DNA of 64,000 nucleotides from Neobacillus niacini (GCF_023715415.1 NZ_JAMBOB010000003.1:124001-188000), one strand, 5' to 3'. Positions 44,781 through 54,249 are shown, numbered from the stretch's first letter. Made by a program: numbers and translations. Notes: generated by a model not told the origin, from the letters alone.

Positions 44781-46595
44781 TTATTCGTATGACTTTTCTA
44801 ATTCATCTATTAGTAAACCCACATAAGTTACTGCTTTTCGAACTGGGTCAGGTGTCGACATATCTACTCCAGCACGTTTTAACAGTTCAAGCGGTTTCAT
44901 TGTTCCACCAGCTCTGAGTACTTCGAGCCAGCGGTCAACAGCAGGCTGGCCTTCTTCTTGAATCAATTGTGCCACTGCCGTAGAAGCGGTCAAGCCCGCC
45001 GAATAGGTATATGGATACAAGCCCATGTAATAGTGAGGCTGGCGCATCCAAGTTAAGCTTGCACCTTCATCAATTTCTACAGTATCTCCCCAGAACTCAG
45101 AAAGTACATTCCTAGTCAATTCAGATAGAGAATTAGCAGTAAGTGCTTTTCCGCTTTCAGCTAATGCATAAACCCTGCGTTGATATTCTGCCTCTAGTAA
45201 ATGGGTAACAAAATTATGATAATACGTTCCTAGCAGCTGAAGGACTACCCAGCGGTGCATTTGTTTGTCTTCGTTATTTGCTAATAGGTGCTGTCCTAAT
45301 AAAAGCTCATTCATCGTAGATGGAGCTTCAATAAAATACATGGAAGGACGAACATTCATGATTCTTTGATTTTTGTTTGCCAAGTAAAAATGACCTGCAT
45401 GCCCAAATTCATGTGCCAGGGTAAAGCAGCCGCGCATATTATCCTGCCACGTCACCAAAATGTAGGGGTGTGATCCATAAGGACTTGAGCAGAAGGCACC
45501 AGTGGATTTCCCGATATTGTCCGCAAGATCGACCCATCTCTCTTTGAAACCTTTTTCAATAATTTCACTGTATTCTGGTCCCATTACTTTTAAAGATTCT
45601 AAGATTAGTTGACTAGCTTCTACATAGGTTGTTTCTGGGTTAAAATCAGCATCTAAGGGTGCTTTCAAATCACAAAACTTCATGACATCAAGACCTAATG
45701 CCTTTTTCTTTAACTGTGCAAAGCGGCGCATATGAGGTGCTAGCTCTTTGAAAATAATGTCAATCTGGTTGTTGTACATATCAAGTGTTACTTGATGTGG
45801 TTCTAAGAGCATTTGTTCAACAGACTGATAGTTTCTTAATCGAGAAAGAGTTACTTGCTTTTTGACTTCTGCAGAATAGGCAGCTGCAATAGTGTTTTTA
45901 TATTGTTTTAGTGTTGAAACGAAGGAGTCATAGGCTTTTCTTCGTGTTTTTGTATCAGAAGAAAACTCGTAGCGGTTTTCAAATAATGCAAAGGATATCG
46001 GTAACTCATTTCCCTCACTATCCCGGATAGGGGCAAAGTCCATGTCTGCTAATTTAGCCATGCTATAAACGGAATAAGGGGCACTATGTACCTCACCTAA
46101 AGCGGCTAATACTTCCTCCGTATCTGGTGAAAGTCGATGTTTTTTTGTTTCGAGCAGCTCGAGTAAATCTTTTCGGAAAGGATTAAGTTCCGTTTCCTCT
46201 TGAAGGTATTTTTCAATACTTCCAGCTTCTAGTGAAAGAATCTCTGAATTAATAAATGACAATGCGGCAACCATTTTTGTCCGTAATGCCGATAATTTCG
46301 CTGAGTTTGACTGATTAATAGGATCTGTCCCATCTGAGGATTGCTTCAAGCTTGCATACGTTGCTGCCTTGACCATTTTCATCAATAAATTTTCCTGAGC
46401 AGTCAAGCAAGCTAATAACTCTTTTGAACTAGTATGTAATGACCCTTTAAATTCTTCAATCTTTTCAATATCTCTTTCAATTGCTTCAAGTTCTGATTCC
46501 CATGCCTGCTCTGAGACAAATAAATCATCAAGATTCCAAGTTAGTTCCACTGGAACACTTGAACGGATTAGCCGTTTTTCTACAGTCTTTTCCAT
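44781..46595 (-). CDS. pepF: Oligoendopeptidase F
   Basis: This 604-aa M3-family zinc metallopeptidase has the motif HEFGHAGHF (near 394) with the downstream Glu of the M3 active site in EAPSTMNE. The helical N-terminal lid is typical (VELTWNLDDLF...). It hydrolyses oligopeptides of about 7-17 residues in the cytoplasm; in bacilli PepF-type enzymes can also affect peptide signalling. Length matches the family. AGGTGG precedes ATG 46595. Confidence 0.92.
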   Translation of the reverse strand: MEKTVEKRLIRSSVPVELTWNLDDLFVSEQAWESELEAIERDIEKIEEFKGSLHTSSKELLACLTAQENLLMKMVKAATYASLKQSSDGTDPINQSNSAKLSALRTKMVAALSFINSEILSLEAGSIEKYLQEETELNPFRKDLLELLETKKHRLSPDTEEVLAALGEVHSAPYSVYSMAKLADMDFAPIRDSEGNELPISFALFENRYEFSSDTKTRRKAYDSFVSTLKQYKNTIAAAYSAEVKKQVTLSRLRNYQSVEQMLLEPHQVTLDMYNNQIDIIFKELAPHMRRFAQLKKKALGLDVMKFCDLKAPLDADFNPETTYVEASQLILESLKVMGPEYSEIIEKGFKERWVDLADNIGKSTGAFCSSPYGSHPYILVTWQDNMRGCFTLAHEFGHAGHFYLANKNQRIMNVRPSMYFIEAPSTMNELLLGQHLLANNEDKQMHRWVVLQLLGTYYHNFVTHLLEAEYQRRVYALAESGKALTANSLSELTRNVLSEFWGDTVEIDEGASLTWMRQPHYYMGLYPYTYSAGLTASTAVAQLIQEEGQPAVDRWLEVLRAGGTMKPLELLKRAGVDMSTPDPVRKAVTYVGLLIDELEKSYE

Positions 46596-46669
46596 TAAGT
46601 TTCGCCACCTATTAATCTTTCGTTTATCTAAGTAATATCATATATTATTTGAAGATTATAGCAACTAAA

Positions 46670-46708
46670 AAAATGGAGTCATACCGGTTAAGGTTTGACT
46701 CCATTTTT
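46670..46708 (-). terminator. Terminator of rluF
   Basis: AAAATGGAGTCA pairs with TGACTCCATTTT across a 14-nt loop, with A/T tracts on both sides. It sits at the end of the rluF-like gene. Confidence 0.75.
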
Positions 46709-47469
46709 CACCATTCTCTAGGTTCATAATTTAAATCGCTAAATAATTGATTCTTTTCTTTTTTCGTTAAATCTCTCCATTGACCAACTGGCAGGTTCCC
46801 TAACTGAATATTCATAATCCGAATTCTCTGGAGACGAACAACAGAAAACCCTAGAGCTGCGCACATCCGGCGTATTTGACGATTTAACCCTTGCGTTAGG
46901 ATTATCTTAAAAACATACTTAGATAATTGCTCCACTTTACATGGAAGAGTTTTCGTATCCAGGATTCTAACTCCTTCAGACATTTTCTTTAAAAACTCCG
47001 AAGTAATCGGCTTATCCACCGTAACTATATATTCTTTTTCATGCTTATTCTCTGCACGTAGTATTTCATTGACGATATCTCCGTCATTCGTTAGCAGAAT
47101 TAACCCATCTGAATCTTTATCTAGTCTTCCAATATTAAAAATTCGAAGGGGATGGTTCACTAAATCAACGATATTACCTTTTATATGTCGTTCAGTTGTG
47201 CTTGTAATCCCAACAGGTTTATTTAGGGCGATATAAACATTCGTTTTGGCAACCCGAATGGTTTCACCGTTTACTCGGACAACATCACCAGGCTCAACTT
47301 GACTGCCAACCTTGGCCACTTTCCCATTAATTGTGACTCTTCCTTCTTCAATCCATTTATCTGCACCGCGCCTTGATGTTTTTCCAGACTCGGAAATAAA
47401 TTTATTTAATCGCAGGGTAAACACATCCTTAATTGGTTGAATTATGTTCTTAGAATACTTAACTGCCAC
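46708..47469 (-). CDS. rluF: RluF-type 23S rRNA pseudouridine synthase
   Basis: This protein is up to 253 aa, with an N-terminal S4 RNA-binding domain ([22 protein letters not shown]...) and a pseudouridine synthase domain: [10 protein letters not shown] near 84, the catalytic Asp in [18 protein letters not shown] (near 118), and [15 protein letters not shown] near 195. RluF/RluB-type enzymes modify 23S rRNA. The start is uncertain: GTG 47469 lacks a clear ribosome binding site, and the family usually begins near the LRLNKF segment about 18 residues in. Confidence 0.85.
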   Translation of the reverse strand: MAVKYSKNIIQPIKDVFTLRLNKFISESGKTSRRGADKWIEEGRVTINGKVAKVGSQVEPGDVVRVNGETIRVAKTNVYIALNKPVGITSTTERHIKGNIVDLVNHPLRIFNIGRLDKDSDGLILLTNDGDIVNEILRAENKHEKEYIVTVDKPITSEFLKKMSEGVRILDTKTLPCKVEQLSKYVFKIILTQGLNRQIRRMCAALGFSVVRLQRIRIMNIQLGNLPVGQWRDLTKKEKNQLFSDLNYEPREW

Positions 47470-47622
47470 CTTAATTTCAAGGTTAAACCTACTTTAATGT
47501 TTACCAAACACAACTTTTTTTCATACCTGATATATATTTCGAACAGGGGAAAAAGGTTTCTCTAGACCCACTAGATGTTTTTGTTCAATAATATAGATGA
47601 GGAAAAGAAGTGGGTGAGGAAA

Positions 47623-48495
47623 ATGATTGAAGAACAAGGATTTTTGGATTTAAAAAGAGGAGAGCGCGGAGCTATCATAAGTATTATTGCCTATATTTGT
47701 TTGTCTGCATTGAAATTAGGAGTTGGATATTTTGCAAATTCCGAGGCATTAAAAGCGGATGGATTAAACAATGTAACGGATATCATTGCATCGGTTGCCG
47801 TTCTAATTGGACTGAAATTATCACAAAGGCCAGCAGATGATGACCATCCTTATGGACATTGGAAAGCAGAAACCGTAGCTTCAATGGTCGCATCCTTTAT
47901 CATGATGGCAGTAGGACTGAAAGTTGCGTATGACGCTATTTTAAGTGTTTTTTACGCACAAAAGGAATCTCCGGACGTAATTTCTGCCTGGACGGGACTA
48001 TTTTGTGCTTTCGTTATGTACTTTGTTTATCGGTATAATAAAAATCTAGCAACCGAAATAAACAGCCAATCCGTTATGGCCGCCGCAAAGGATAATCTCT
48101 CGGATGCATGGGTAAGTGTAGGTACGTTCATTGGTATTATCGGTGCACAGTTTGGCCTGCCCTGGCTGGATCCATTAGCAGCTGTCGTCGTAGGTTTTCT
48201 AATATGTAAAACGGCCTGGGATATTTTTAAAGAAGCATCTCTCTATTTAACCGATGGTTTTGATGAAAAGGAAATAGAAATATTTAAACAGACCATCCAT
48301 CATTGTCATGGCGTTAAAGGTGTGAAAGAAATAAAAGCAAGAAATTACGGTAATAACGTAGTTGTTGATGTAGTCATCCTCGTTAATTCCACATTAGATG
48401 TTAAGCATGCTCATGATATAGCCACTAAAGTTGAAGAAGAATTAATCCTAAGGCATAAAGTTTATGACGTACATGTACATGTGGAACCTAAATAA
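47623..48495 (+). CDS. Cation diffusion facilitator transporter
   Basis: This 290-aa protein has six membrane segments. Metal-site signatures are the ALKADGLNNVTDI stretch in TM2 (near 40-52), DHPYGHWKAET near 71-81, and DNLSDAWVS in TM5 (near 160). A short cytoplasmic C-terminal domain has HHCHGVKGVKEI. It exports divalent metals such as Mn, Zn or Fe in exchange for protons and is similar to B. subtilis YeaB/YdbO. ATG 47623 follows GTGAGGA and is preferred over 47575. Confidence 0.88.
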   Translation: MIEEQGFLDLKRGERGAIISIIAYICLSALKLGVGYFANSEALKADGLNNVTDIIASVAVLIGLKLSQRPADDDHPYGHWKAETVASMVASFIMMAVGLKVAYDAILSVFYAQKESPDVISAWTGLFCAFVMYFVYRYNKNLATEINSQSVMAAAKDNLSDAWVSVGTFIGIIGAQFGLPWLDPLAAVVVGFLICKTAWDIFKEASLYLTDGFDEKEIEIFKQTIHHCHGVKGVKEIKARNYGNNVVVDVVILVNSTLDVKHAHDIATKVEEELILRHKVYDVHVHVEPK

Positions 48496-48553
48496 GAACC
48501 ATTCAAAGGTCAAAAATGGTATGTTATAATTTTCTGAAAAGGGGGAGTTTGGC

Positions 48554-49039
48554 ATGGAAGAAAAGGTACGTAATGCGATTCAAGATGAATATCCGGATGA
48601 TTTTGCCTGGTGTTATGGCTGTGGCAGGTTGAATAAGGAAGGACACCATTTCCGGACAGGCTGGCAAGGAGAAAATACAGTAACAATTTATACGCCAGAA
48701 CCCGAGCATATCGCTCTTCCGGGATTTGTTTATGGAGGGATTGTTGCCTCTCTAATTGATTGTCATGGAACAGGTTCAGCGTCCTTAGCTTTACATAAAA
48801 AGAATGGCTGTGAGCCAGGGGAGGGAGTTGAGCCTCCTAGATTTGTAACCGCTTCATTGAAGGTCGACTTTGTTAAGCCGACACCACACGGCGTGCCTCT
48901 AAAGGCTATTGGAGTCGTTCATGAGATACACCCAAAGAAATTCAGGGTAGAAACAGAGGTATTTGCGAATAATGAGCTTTGTGCTCGCGGTGAGGTTATT
49001 GCAGTCGTTATGCCTAGTACTTTTGTAAAACAAGAATAA
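48554..49039 (+). CDS. PaaI-type hotdog thioesterase
   Basis: This 161-aa hotdog-fold protein has an N-terminal CYGCGRLNKEGHHFR motif, LPGFVYGGIVASLIDCHGTGSA (the active-site helix) near 60, and a VDFVKPTP strand near 100. The paired cysteines at the N-terminus recur in this subfamily. It likely hydrolyses an acyl-CoA of unknown identity. GGGGGAG precedes ATG 48554. It follows the CDF gene by 58 nt and is probably independent. Confidence 0.8.
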   Translation: MEEKVRNAIQDEYPDDFAWCYGCGRLNKEGHHFRTGWQGENTVTIYTPEPEHIALPGFVYGGIVASLIDCHGTGSASLALHKKNGCEPGEGVEPPRFVTASLKVDFVKPTPHGVPLKAIGVVHEIHPKKFRVETEVFANNELCARGEVIAVVMPSTFVKQE

Positions 49040-49042
49040 AGC

Positions 49043-49081
49043 AAAAAAGGAAGGAGTCTTTAGGACTCCATTCCTTTTTTC
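49043..49081. terminator. Bidirectional terminator
   Basis: AAAAAAGGAA-GGAGTC pairs with GACTCC-ATTCCTTTTTT between convergent genes. Confidence 0.8.
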
Positions 49082-49084
49082 GTT

Positions 49085-49423
49085 CTAGAGTATTTTTCTG
49101 CGTATTTTAAATAACATCATATTATTGTCATCCCAGCCTCTAGTGATAATGTAATTGCCACTAATGGTCTCATAGAGTTTTACATTGTCAGGACTTGAGT
49201 TATCTAATTTTTCTATCGGGGATTGATCAGTTGAATCTTCATCTAATGTCTTTTTCGGGGATTGATCAGTTGAATCGTCATCTATTGTCTTTATCGGGCT
49301 TATATCTATATCTACGCTATGAGAATTTCTGTGCCTTGGTACTTGACCCCAGAACTTGAATGAATCAAATATAGACTTTTTTTCATCACTACTTTGATTC
49401 TTGTCAGCTGTTATATCTCCCAT
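49085..49423 (-). CDS. Hypothetical protein with tandem DSTDQSP repeats
   Basis: This 112-aa soluble protein is not recognised. Its middle carries a 13-residue tandem repeat (TIDDDSTDQSPKK, then TLDEDSTDQSPIE, then a degenerate KLDNSSPDN), mirrored in the DNA as a 39-bp period. The N-terminus is polar, and the C-terminal 30 residues look like a small folded or strand-rich end (YETISGNYIITRGWDDN...). GGAGGTGT in front of ATG 49423 supports it being a gene. A Ser/Asp repeat of this kind is often a flexible spacer. Confidence 0.65.
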   Translation of the reverse strand: MGDITADKNQSSDEKKSIFDSFKFWGQVPRHRNSHSVDIDISPIKTIDDDSTDQSPKKTLDEDSTDQSPIEKLDNSSPDNVKLYETISGNYIITRGWDDNNMMLFKIRRKIL

Positions 49424-49563
49424 TGTTACACCTCCTGCAGTTTTAAAGCAGTAAGTAACTGCTCCTCCTCAAAATAGTAAAACAAATCATTGTTTTTACT
49501 AATTTACGTAAAACTACCTAGAAATGCATGGGCAAACGCTCAAGTCTAAAAATTCTACTATTT

Positions 49564-50481
49564 TTACTCTTCTTCCTCTTGCGCTAATTGTTGAAAGAAA
49601 ACGGTTATGATTTGATTAAGCTGTTGCAGGTCTTTTTTCCATTTTAAAGCTGGGTTATTTTGTAACGTTTGGATGGTGCTTTCGATTAAGAACTTTCGTG
49701 GTGCTCTTGTATGCATGATTTCTTCTTGAATGAAATCTAACAGTTCGTTATACTTTTCCTGGTCATTTTTATCAGGAAAGTGTTTGGTAATGGAATTTCT
49801 TATGGGGCCGACAATTTTAAAGAATTGATCAATCAATTCATGATTATTTTTATGTTTTCCAGGAAGCCATTTGTCTAAAAGCTCTGGCTCATGGATTTGC
49901 TCCCGAGCCTCGGTCACTTCATCAACCATCCTAACTAAACGGTTAACACTATATCTGACAACATTACTAATTTTCTCATTTGAATCTGTCGCCATCCGAT
50001 TGTATTGGAGATTATTCTGTAAGAATCCCTGAAACATAATGGCACAATCTAATAAGTAGGGCTTATTCTCTTCACCAAAAATATCAATAAACCTATGAAC
50101 CATCCACCGAAGGGAACGGAGCCGGCTAATCCGAATGTACTGTTTTAAATCAGCATCATTTGTTGCCATTACTTCCTCATAAAGTGCAATTAATTTATTT
50201 TTCCTATTAGATATCATTTGCAATTCAATTTGTTTAATAAAAATCTCGATATCTGAAGGATTTTCTCCAATTAATAAATCATTTCTATCCTTTGCCAGCT
50301 TTTTAAAAATTGTTTTATAAATGGCGATTAATAATTCGCTCTTTGATGAGAAGTATTTGTAAAAGGTTCCTTTTGAAATACCGCTAAAATCTAAAATATC
50401 TTGAATCGATGTGGCTTGAAATCCTTTTTCTATAAATAATTGATGAGCTTTACTAATAACATGCTGCTTACGTTCGTTCAC
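49564..50481 (-). CDS. TetR-family transcriptional regulator
   Basis: This 305-aa protein is long for TetR regulators (about 200). It has an N-terminal helix-turn-helix (about 4-50; LFIEKGFQATSIQDILDFSGISKGTFYKYFSSKSELL in parts) and a large helical ligand domain. It is divergent from the drug exporter at 50667, which is the usual arrangement for a TetR repressor and its target. GTG 50481 with AGGTGAT upstream fits the family start better than the longer frame from 50583. A dyad in the shared promoter region is the likely operator. Confidence 0.85.
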   Translation of the reverse strand: MNERKQHVISKAHQLFIEKGFQATSIQDILDFSGISKGTFYKYFSSKSELLIAIYKTIFKKLAKDRNDLLIGENPSDIEIFIKQIELQMISNRKNKLIALYEEVMATNDADLKQYIRISRLRSLRWMVHRFIDIFGEENKPYLLDCAIMFQGFLQNNLQYNRMATDSNEKISNVVRYSVNRLVRMVDEVTEAREQIHEPELLDKWLPGKHKNNHELIDQFFKIVGPIRNSITKHFPDKNDQEKYNELLDFIQEEIMHTRAPRKFLIESTIQTLQNNPALKWKKDLQQLNQIITVFFQQLAQEEEE

Positions 50482-50501
50482 TTTATCACCTATAATCCGA
50501 A

Positions 50502-50518
50502 TTATACTACCTGTATAA
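50502..50518. promoter_or_regulatory. Probable TetR operator
   Basis: TTATACTACCTGTATAA is a 17-bp dyad with 6-bp perfect arms and a 5-bp centre. It lies 21 bp from the TetR start codon in the divergent intergenic region. Confidence 0.6.
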
Positions 50519-50666
50519 AAATATACTACATTATTAAAGTGTTCATTACAAACCCATAATTTTGTAGTATTTTTTGATTGCAAAAAATGAACTGTCGGTA
50601 TATTATTGATAAAGCATGAAACAACGGTATAGAAAAATGTACAAATGGTCTATAGGGGGTATATAT

Positions 50667-52196
50667 ATGGAACACAGTAAAAATGAAACAAAACGTCCCC
50701 CATACGGGATTATTGTAATCCTGATGATTGGGGCATTTATTGCTTTTTTAAACAACACCTTACTAAATATTGCACTTCCATCCATAATGGCTGATTTAGA
50801 AGTTGATGCTTCAACTGTGCAATGGTTGACAACTGGGTTCATGTTAGTAAATGGAATACTAATACCAACTACAGCATTTTTAATTCAAAAATATTCTGTA
50901 CGAAAGCTTTTCTTGGTTGCCATGGGCTTATTTACATTAGGAACCATCCTTGCTGGGATGGCACATGTGTTTCCGCTTTTATTAACAGGCAGGATGACGC
51001 AGGCAGCGGGTTCAGCGATTATGATGCCACTTTTAATGAATGTCATGTTAGTAAGTTTCCCTATTGAGAAAAGGGGAGCAGCAATGGGGGTATTTGGATT
51101 AGTTTTAATGGGGGCACCGGCAATTGGACCAACATTATCTGGTTGGTTAATCGAACACTATGACTGGAGAATGTTGTTCCACTTTGTAACACCAATTGCA
51201 GTGATTGTTCTATTAATCGGTTTCTTCTTATTAAAGGATAAGAAAGAAAAAGTTGATATTCGACTGGATTTCTTATCTGTTTTACTTACAAGTGTGGGCT
51301 TTGGCGGCTTGCTTTATGGATTCAGTTCTGCCGGAAAGCAAGGCTGGGACAGTCCACAAGTTTATTTGACGATTGCGATTGGAGCTATTTCATTGCTAGT
51401 GTCTATCTTACGTCAACTAAAACAAGATCAGCCGATGCTTAATTATAGAATCTTTAGGTACCCAATGTTTGCATTATCATCCGTTATCTCAATGGTGCTT
51501 ACGATGGCCATGTTTTCGGGGATGCTTTTGCTGCCGATTTATGTTCAAACGATACGGGGTATATCTCCGTTGGATGCAGGGCTACTGATGCTTCCAGGAG
51601 CAATCATTATGGCGCTTATGTCACCAGTAACAGGGAAACTGTTCGACAAATTTGGCGGTCGAATTTTAGCTATAACTGGTTTAGTCATCACGGTAGTAAC
51701 CAGCTATCTTTTCAGCCAATTATCACTTGAAACAACGTATACACAATTATTGCTTTTATATTCAGTTCGAATGTTGGGAATGTCGATGGTGATGATGCCA
51801 GTTTCTACAAATGGATTAAATCAATTGCCTGCGCGTTTTTACCCACATGGTACTGCCATGAACAATACACTTCAGCAAGTATCTGGAGCAATCGGAACTG
51901 CCCTTTTGGTAACTGTTATGTCAAACCGAGCAGAGTCAAAGGCTAAAGAGTTAGGTGAAGCTGCTATGGCAAACTTGACTGAGCAGCCAACACAAGCAGC
52001 TTTAGCTGAAATGAAGCAGCAAATCATGATGAGTGCGACACTAGACGGAATCAATTTTGCCTTTTTCGTGTCCGTCTTTATTGCTGCTGTTGCCCTTATT
52101 CTTGCTTTCTTTATGAAACGTGCGAAACAAGCAGAAGATACTATAGAGGATAACCCAGCAGGAAAAAACGTAGTAAATAAACTAGCTGAAAACTAG
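50667..52196 (+). CDS. MFS exporter, EmrB/QacA (DHA2) family, copy 2
   Basis: This 509-aa protein has 14 predicted membrane segments. It is collinear with and very similar to the exporter at 34155-35690: shared blocks include GTAMNNT, SPLDAGL, HYDWRMLFHFVTPIA, FSSAG and the C-terminal KLAEN. It pumps out drugs or toxic metabolites with protons. ATG 50667 follows a GGGGG ribosome binding site and is preferred over 50616. It is paired with the divergent TetR gene, unlike copy 1. Confidence 0.9.
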   Translation: MEHSKNETKRPPYGIIVILMIGAFIAFLNNTLLNIALPSIMADLEVDASTVQWLTTGFMLVNGILIPTTAFLIQKYSVRKLFLVAMGLFTLGTILAGMAHVFPLLLTGRMTQAAGSAIMMPLLMNVMLVSFPIEKRGAAMGVFGLVLMGAPAIGPTLSGWLIEHYDWRMLFHFVTPIAVIVLLIGFFLLKDKKEKVDIRLDFLSVLLTSVGFGGLLYGFSSAGKQGWDSPQVYLTIAIGAISLLVSILRQLKQDQPMLNYRIFRYPMFALSSVISMVLTMAMFSGMLLLPIYVQTIRGISPLDAGLLMLPGAIIMALMSPVTGKLFDKFGGRILAITGLVITVVTSYLFSQLSLETTYTQLLLLYSVRMLGMSMVMMPVSTNGLNQLPARFYPHGTAMNNTLQQVSGAIGTALLVTVMSNRAESKAKELGEAAMANLTEQPTQAALAEMKQQIMMSATLDGINFAFFVSVFIAAVALILAFFMKRAKQAEDTIEDNPAGKNVVNKLAEN

Positions 52197-52208
52197 TATG
52201 ATACTTCT

Positions 52209-52241
52209 CGTCTAAACTCCATGTGAGTTTAGACGTTTTTT
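52209..52241 (+). terminator. Rho-independent terminator
   Basis: A perfect 11-bp stem, CGTCTAAACTC/GAGTTTAGACG, is followed by six T. Confidence 0.88.
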
Positions 52242-52319
52242 ATATAATGAAAAATTTGCTTTTTTATTTTACATAACTATATAGTTAAAGTGGGATTGCT
52301 TTAATAGGGAGGGTATTAA

Positions 52320-52793
52320 ATGGAAAAGAAATTGAACTCAAATTTTACTGATGCTTATATTGAACGCTGCAGCAAGGAAACTGAAACCATGATTGCCAAT
52401 GAATCATCCAGTTTTTTAAACCAGCCAATTACATACCTGAAAGAACATAAAAATGAATTTATTTATGTAGAGTCTCTTTTGTTTGAACAAATCGGTGTGG
52501 AGGGTGTGTCACTTGAGGTTGATGATGTTTTTGGTACATATGATGTCATGCTTGGATTAAAGCTCCAAAAGAAGTTTGAAAAAATGTTAAAAGAACAGCT
52601 TAATCATTCTTTACATGGGGATGAAGCAAAATTTGATTTAATGTTTAGCCATGACGATGGTTTATGGGATTTGAATTTCGCATTAAACTACGTGGATGGA
52701 TTTCAAGAAAATATATCATTAAATGATGCATTTCAAATTATTCACCAGTTCTTAACTCAGCTAGTTGAAACGATTAAAAAACCAACTAGCTAG
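52320..52793 (+). CDS. Hypothetical cytoplasmic protein
   Basis: This 157-aa protein is acidic and soluble, without signal or membrane segment. I do not recognise the family. Conserved-looking features are VSLEVDDVFGTYDVMLGLKL near 62-81 and the aromatic FDLMFSHDDGLWDLNFALNYV near 101-121, suggesting an alpha/beta fold. GGGAGGGT precedes ATG 52320. A terminator on either side shows it is transcribed alone. Confidence 0.65.
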   Translation: MEKKLNSNFTDAYIERCSKETETMIANESSSFLNQPITYLKEHKNEFIYVESLLFEQIGVEGVSLEVDDVFGTYDVMLGLKLQKKFEKMLKEQLNHSLHGDEAKFDLMFSHDDGLWDLNFALNYVDGFQENISLNDAFQIIHQFLTQLVETIKKPTS

Positions 52794-52809
52794 AGGGGCT
52801 TGAAGAGGA

Positions 52810-52841
52810 AAGTAACGCTTGGAAAGTCCAAGCGTTACTTT
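52810..52841. terminator. Bidirectional terminator
   Basis: AGTAACGCTTGGA pairs with TCCAAGCGTTACT around a 3-nt loop, between convergent genes. Confidence 0.8.
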
Positions 52842-53452
52842 GCTTTAAACCTAAGTACTGTTTTTAATTTTGCAGGATCTGTTTTTCTTGGATCACTTAT
52901 GTAGATTTCACGATGTCTTTTATCGATTCGGGTTAGGTTCTCAGAGAAACAAAAGTCATGCATTTTTGAAAATGTTTCGGGTTCACTGTCGTAATCCCCG
53001 ATATGCATACATTGGACGCATAAGCCCTCCTCAATTTCTTCAAACTTAGCAGACAATAACAAGTCTTTTGAGACTTTTTTTGCAGATAATTCTTTCGCCA
53101 TCGAAAATAATTCTTCTGTTACAAAATCAGGCTGGCGAATAATTAGCTTATAAACCAATCTGTCTTTGTCTAACTGTTCTAATTGTCTTCCAACTTCATC
53201 CAAGTCCCAAACACCCTCTAAAGGAAAAACAGTATATTCAAAATAACCCTCAGGTGTGATTCCTTTTTTCGGGAGCATACGTATCGCATAGGATAATGCG
53301 TATAAAGCCTCAACACTTTCTCTGAAAGCCTCGCTGTTAGGATTTCCTTTTCCCATTAATGTGAAGTATTTCAGCGGTGGTACAGTAATCTTACTTGGTT
53401 TGGCAGAAGGCAGGTACAGTTCTTTTTCTTTTTTTCGCCATTCATATTTCAT
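52835..53452 (-). CDS. GyrI-like small-molecule-binding protein
   Basis: This 205-aa protein has the GyrI-like/SOUL-type small-molecule-binding fold of the COG4832 group. It has KYFTLMGKGNPNSEAFRESVEALYALSYAIRM at the start (in parts), YTVFPLEGVWDLD near 74, LCVQCMHIGDYDSEP near 145, and the end HREIYISDPRKTDPAKLKTVLRF. Members bind or act on small cyclic or aromatic compounds. Not linked to any operon. AAGGATG precedes ATG 53452. Confidence 0.8.
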   Translation of the reverse strand: MKYEWRKKEKELYLPSAKPSKITVPPLKYFTLMGKGNPNSEAFRESVEALYALSYAIRMLPKKGITPEGYFEYTVFPLEGVWDLDEVGRQLEQLDKDRLVYKLIIRQPDFVTEELFSMAKELSAKKVSKDLLLSAKFEEIEEGLCVQCMHIGDYDSEPETFSKMHDFCFSENLTRIDKRHREIYISDPRKTDPAKLKTVLRFKAK

Positions 53453-53554
53453 GAAACATCATCCTTTGTTTCTTCATGTATTGTATATGGTGTATTTAAC
53501 AATTATAGTTCAGATAGGCAGGATAAACAAAGTGAATGTTGAGAGGAGATTATT

Positions 53555-54244
53555 ATGAGTTCAAATAAAAAATCTGCACTTGTTCTTGGAGCAACGGGTC
53601 TTATTGGAAAAGAACTAGTTAAGATATTAATTGATTCCAATCAATATGAAAAAATAATGTTGGTTGTTCGCAGACCCATTGATATAGAATCTGAAATTTG
53701 TGAAGAGCATATTGTTGATTTCAATCATCTACATACGTATTCTGAATTATTTAAAGTGTCTGATGTTTTCTGCTGCTTAGGTACGACGATTAAAGTAGCA
53801 AAGACAAAGGAAGCTTTTCGCAAAGTAGATTACGAATATCCTGTTGAGGCTGCAAAATTAGCAAAGGAAAATGGTGCCCAAAAGTTCCTAATTGTAAGTT
53901 CTATGGGGGCAGACCCCAAATCATTATTCTTTTATAGTCGAGTAAAAGGGGATGTAGAAGCAACACTGACTAGCTTAAACCTTCCTTCACTACATATTTT
54001 CAGACCTTCATTATTGTTAGGGGAGCGAAGTGAGTTTCGGTTTGGTGAGAAAATCGCAGAAAAGGCTAGTGGTGTTATCAACAAGTTAATGGTTGGTCCA
54101 CTCCGTCCTTATCGTGGCATACAAGCAACGAAGGTTGCAGCTGCGATGGCCTTAGTGGCGCAGTCAAATAAAAAAGGGAACAATATCTATCTGTCTCATG
54201 AAATGGATTCAATGGTTGGGTTTTCAGAATGGGAGAGGCTTTAA
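53555..54244 (+). CDS. NAD(P)-binding atypical SDR (HTATIP2/YwnB-like) oxidoreductase
   Basis: This 229-aa protein has a Rossmann NAD(P) site (LVLGATGLIGKELVKIL, residues 9-25), VFCCLGTTIKVAKTKEAFRKVDYEYP near 70-95 (in parts), SSMGAD near 117 and LHIFRPSLLLGER near 145. This is the atypical short-chain dehydrogenase group (HTATIP2-like). The substrate is unknown. AGAGGAGA precedes ATG 53555. It is the last gene before the large intergenic leader of the pyrimidine operon. Confidence 0.82.
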   Translation: MSSNKKSALVLGATGLIGKELVKILIDSNQYEKIMLVVRRPIDIESEICEEHIVDFNHLHTYSELFKVSDVFCCLGTTIKVAKTKEAFRKVDYEYPVEAAKLAKENGAQKFLIVSSMGADPKSLFFYSRVKGDVEATLTSLNLPSLHIFRPSLLLGERSEFRFGEKIAEKASGVINKLMVGPLRPYRGIQATKVAAAMALVAQSNKKGNNIYLSHEMDSMVGFSEWERL

Positions 54245-54249
54245 GTCAA

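Noticed and set aside
44697..44792. A 31-codon Lys-rich reading frame with a plausible ribosome binding site before the nucleotidase/PepF terminator
   Set aside because: Its second half is simply the terminator hairpin read in frame, so stable translation is unlikely; kept only as a possible truncated remnant.
50616..50666. Longer N-terminus for the second drug exporter
   Set aside because: The extra 17 residues have no ribosome binding site and are absent from the paralog at 34155.
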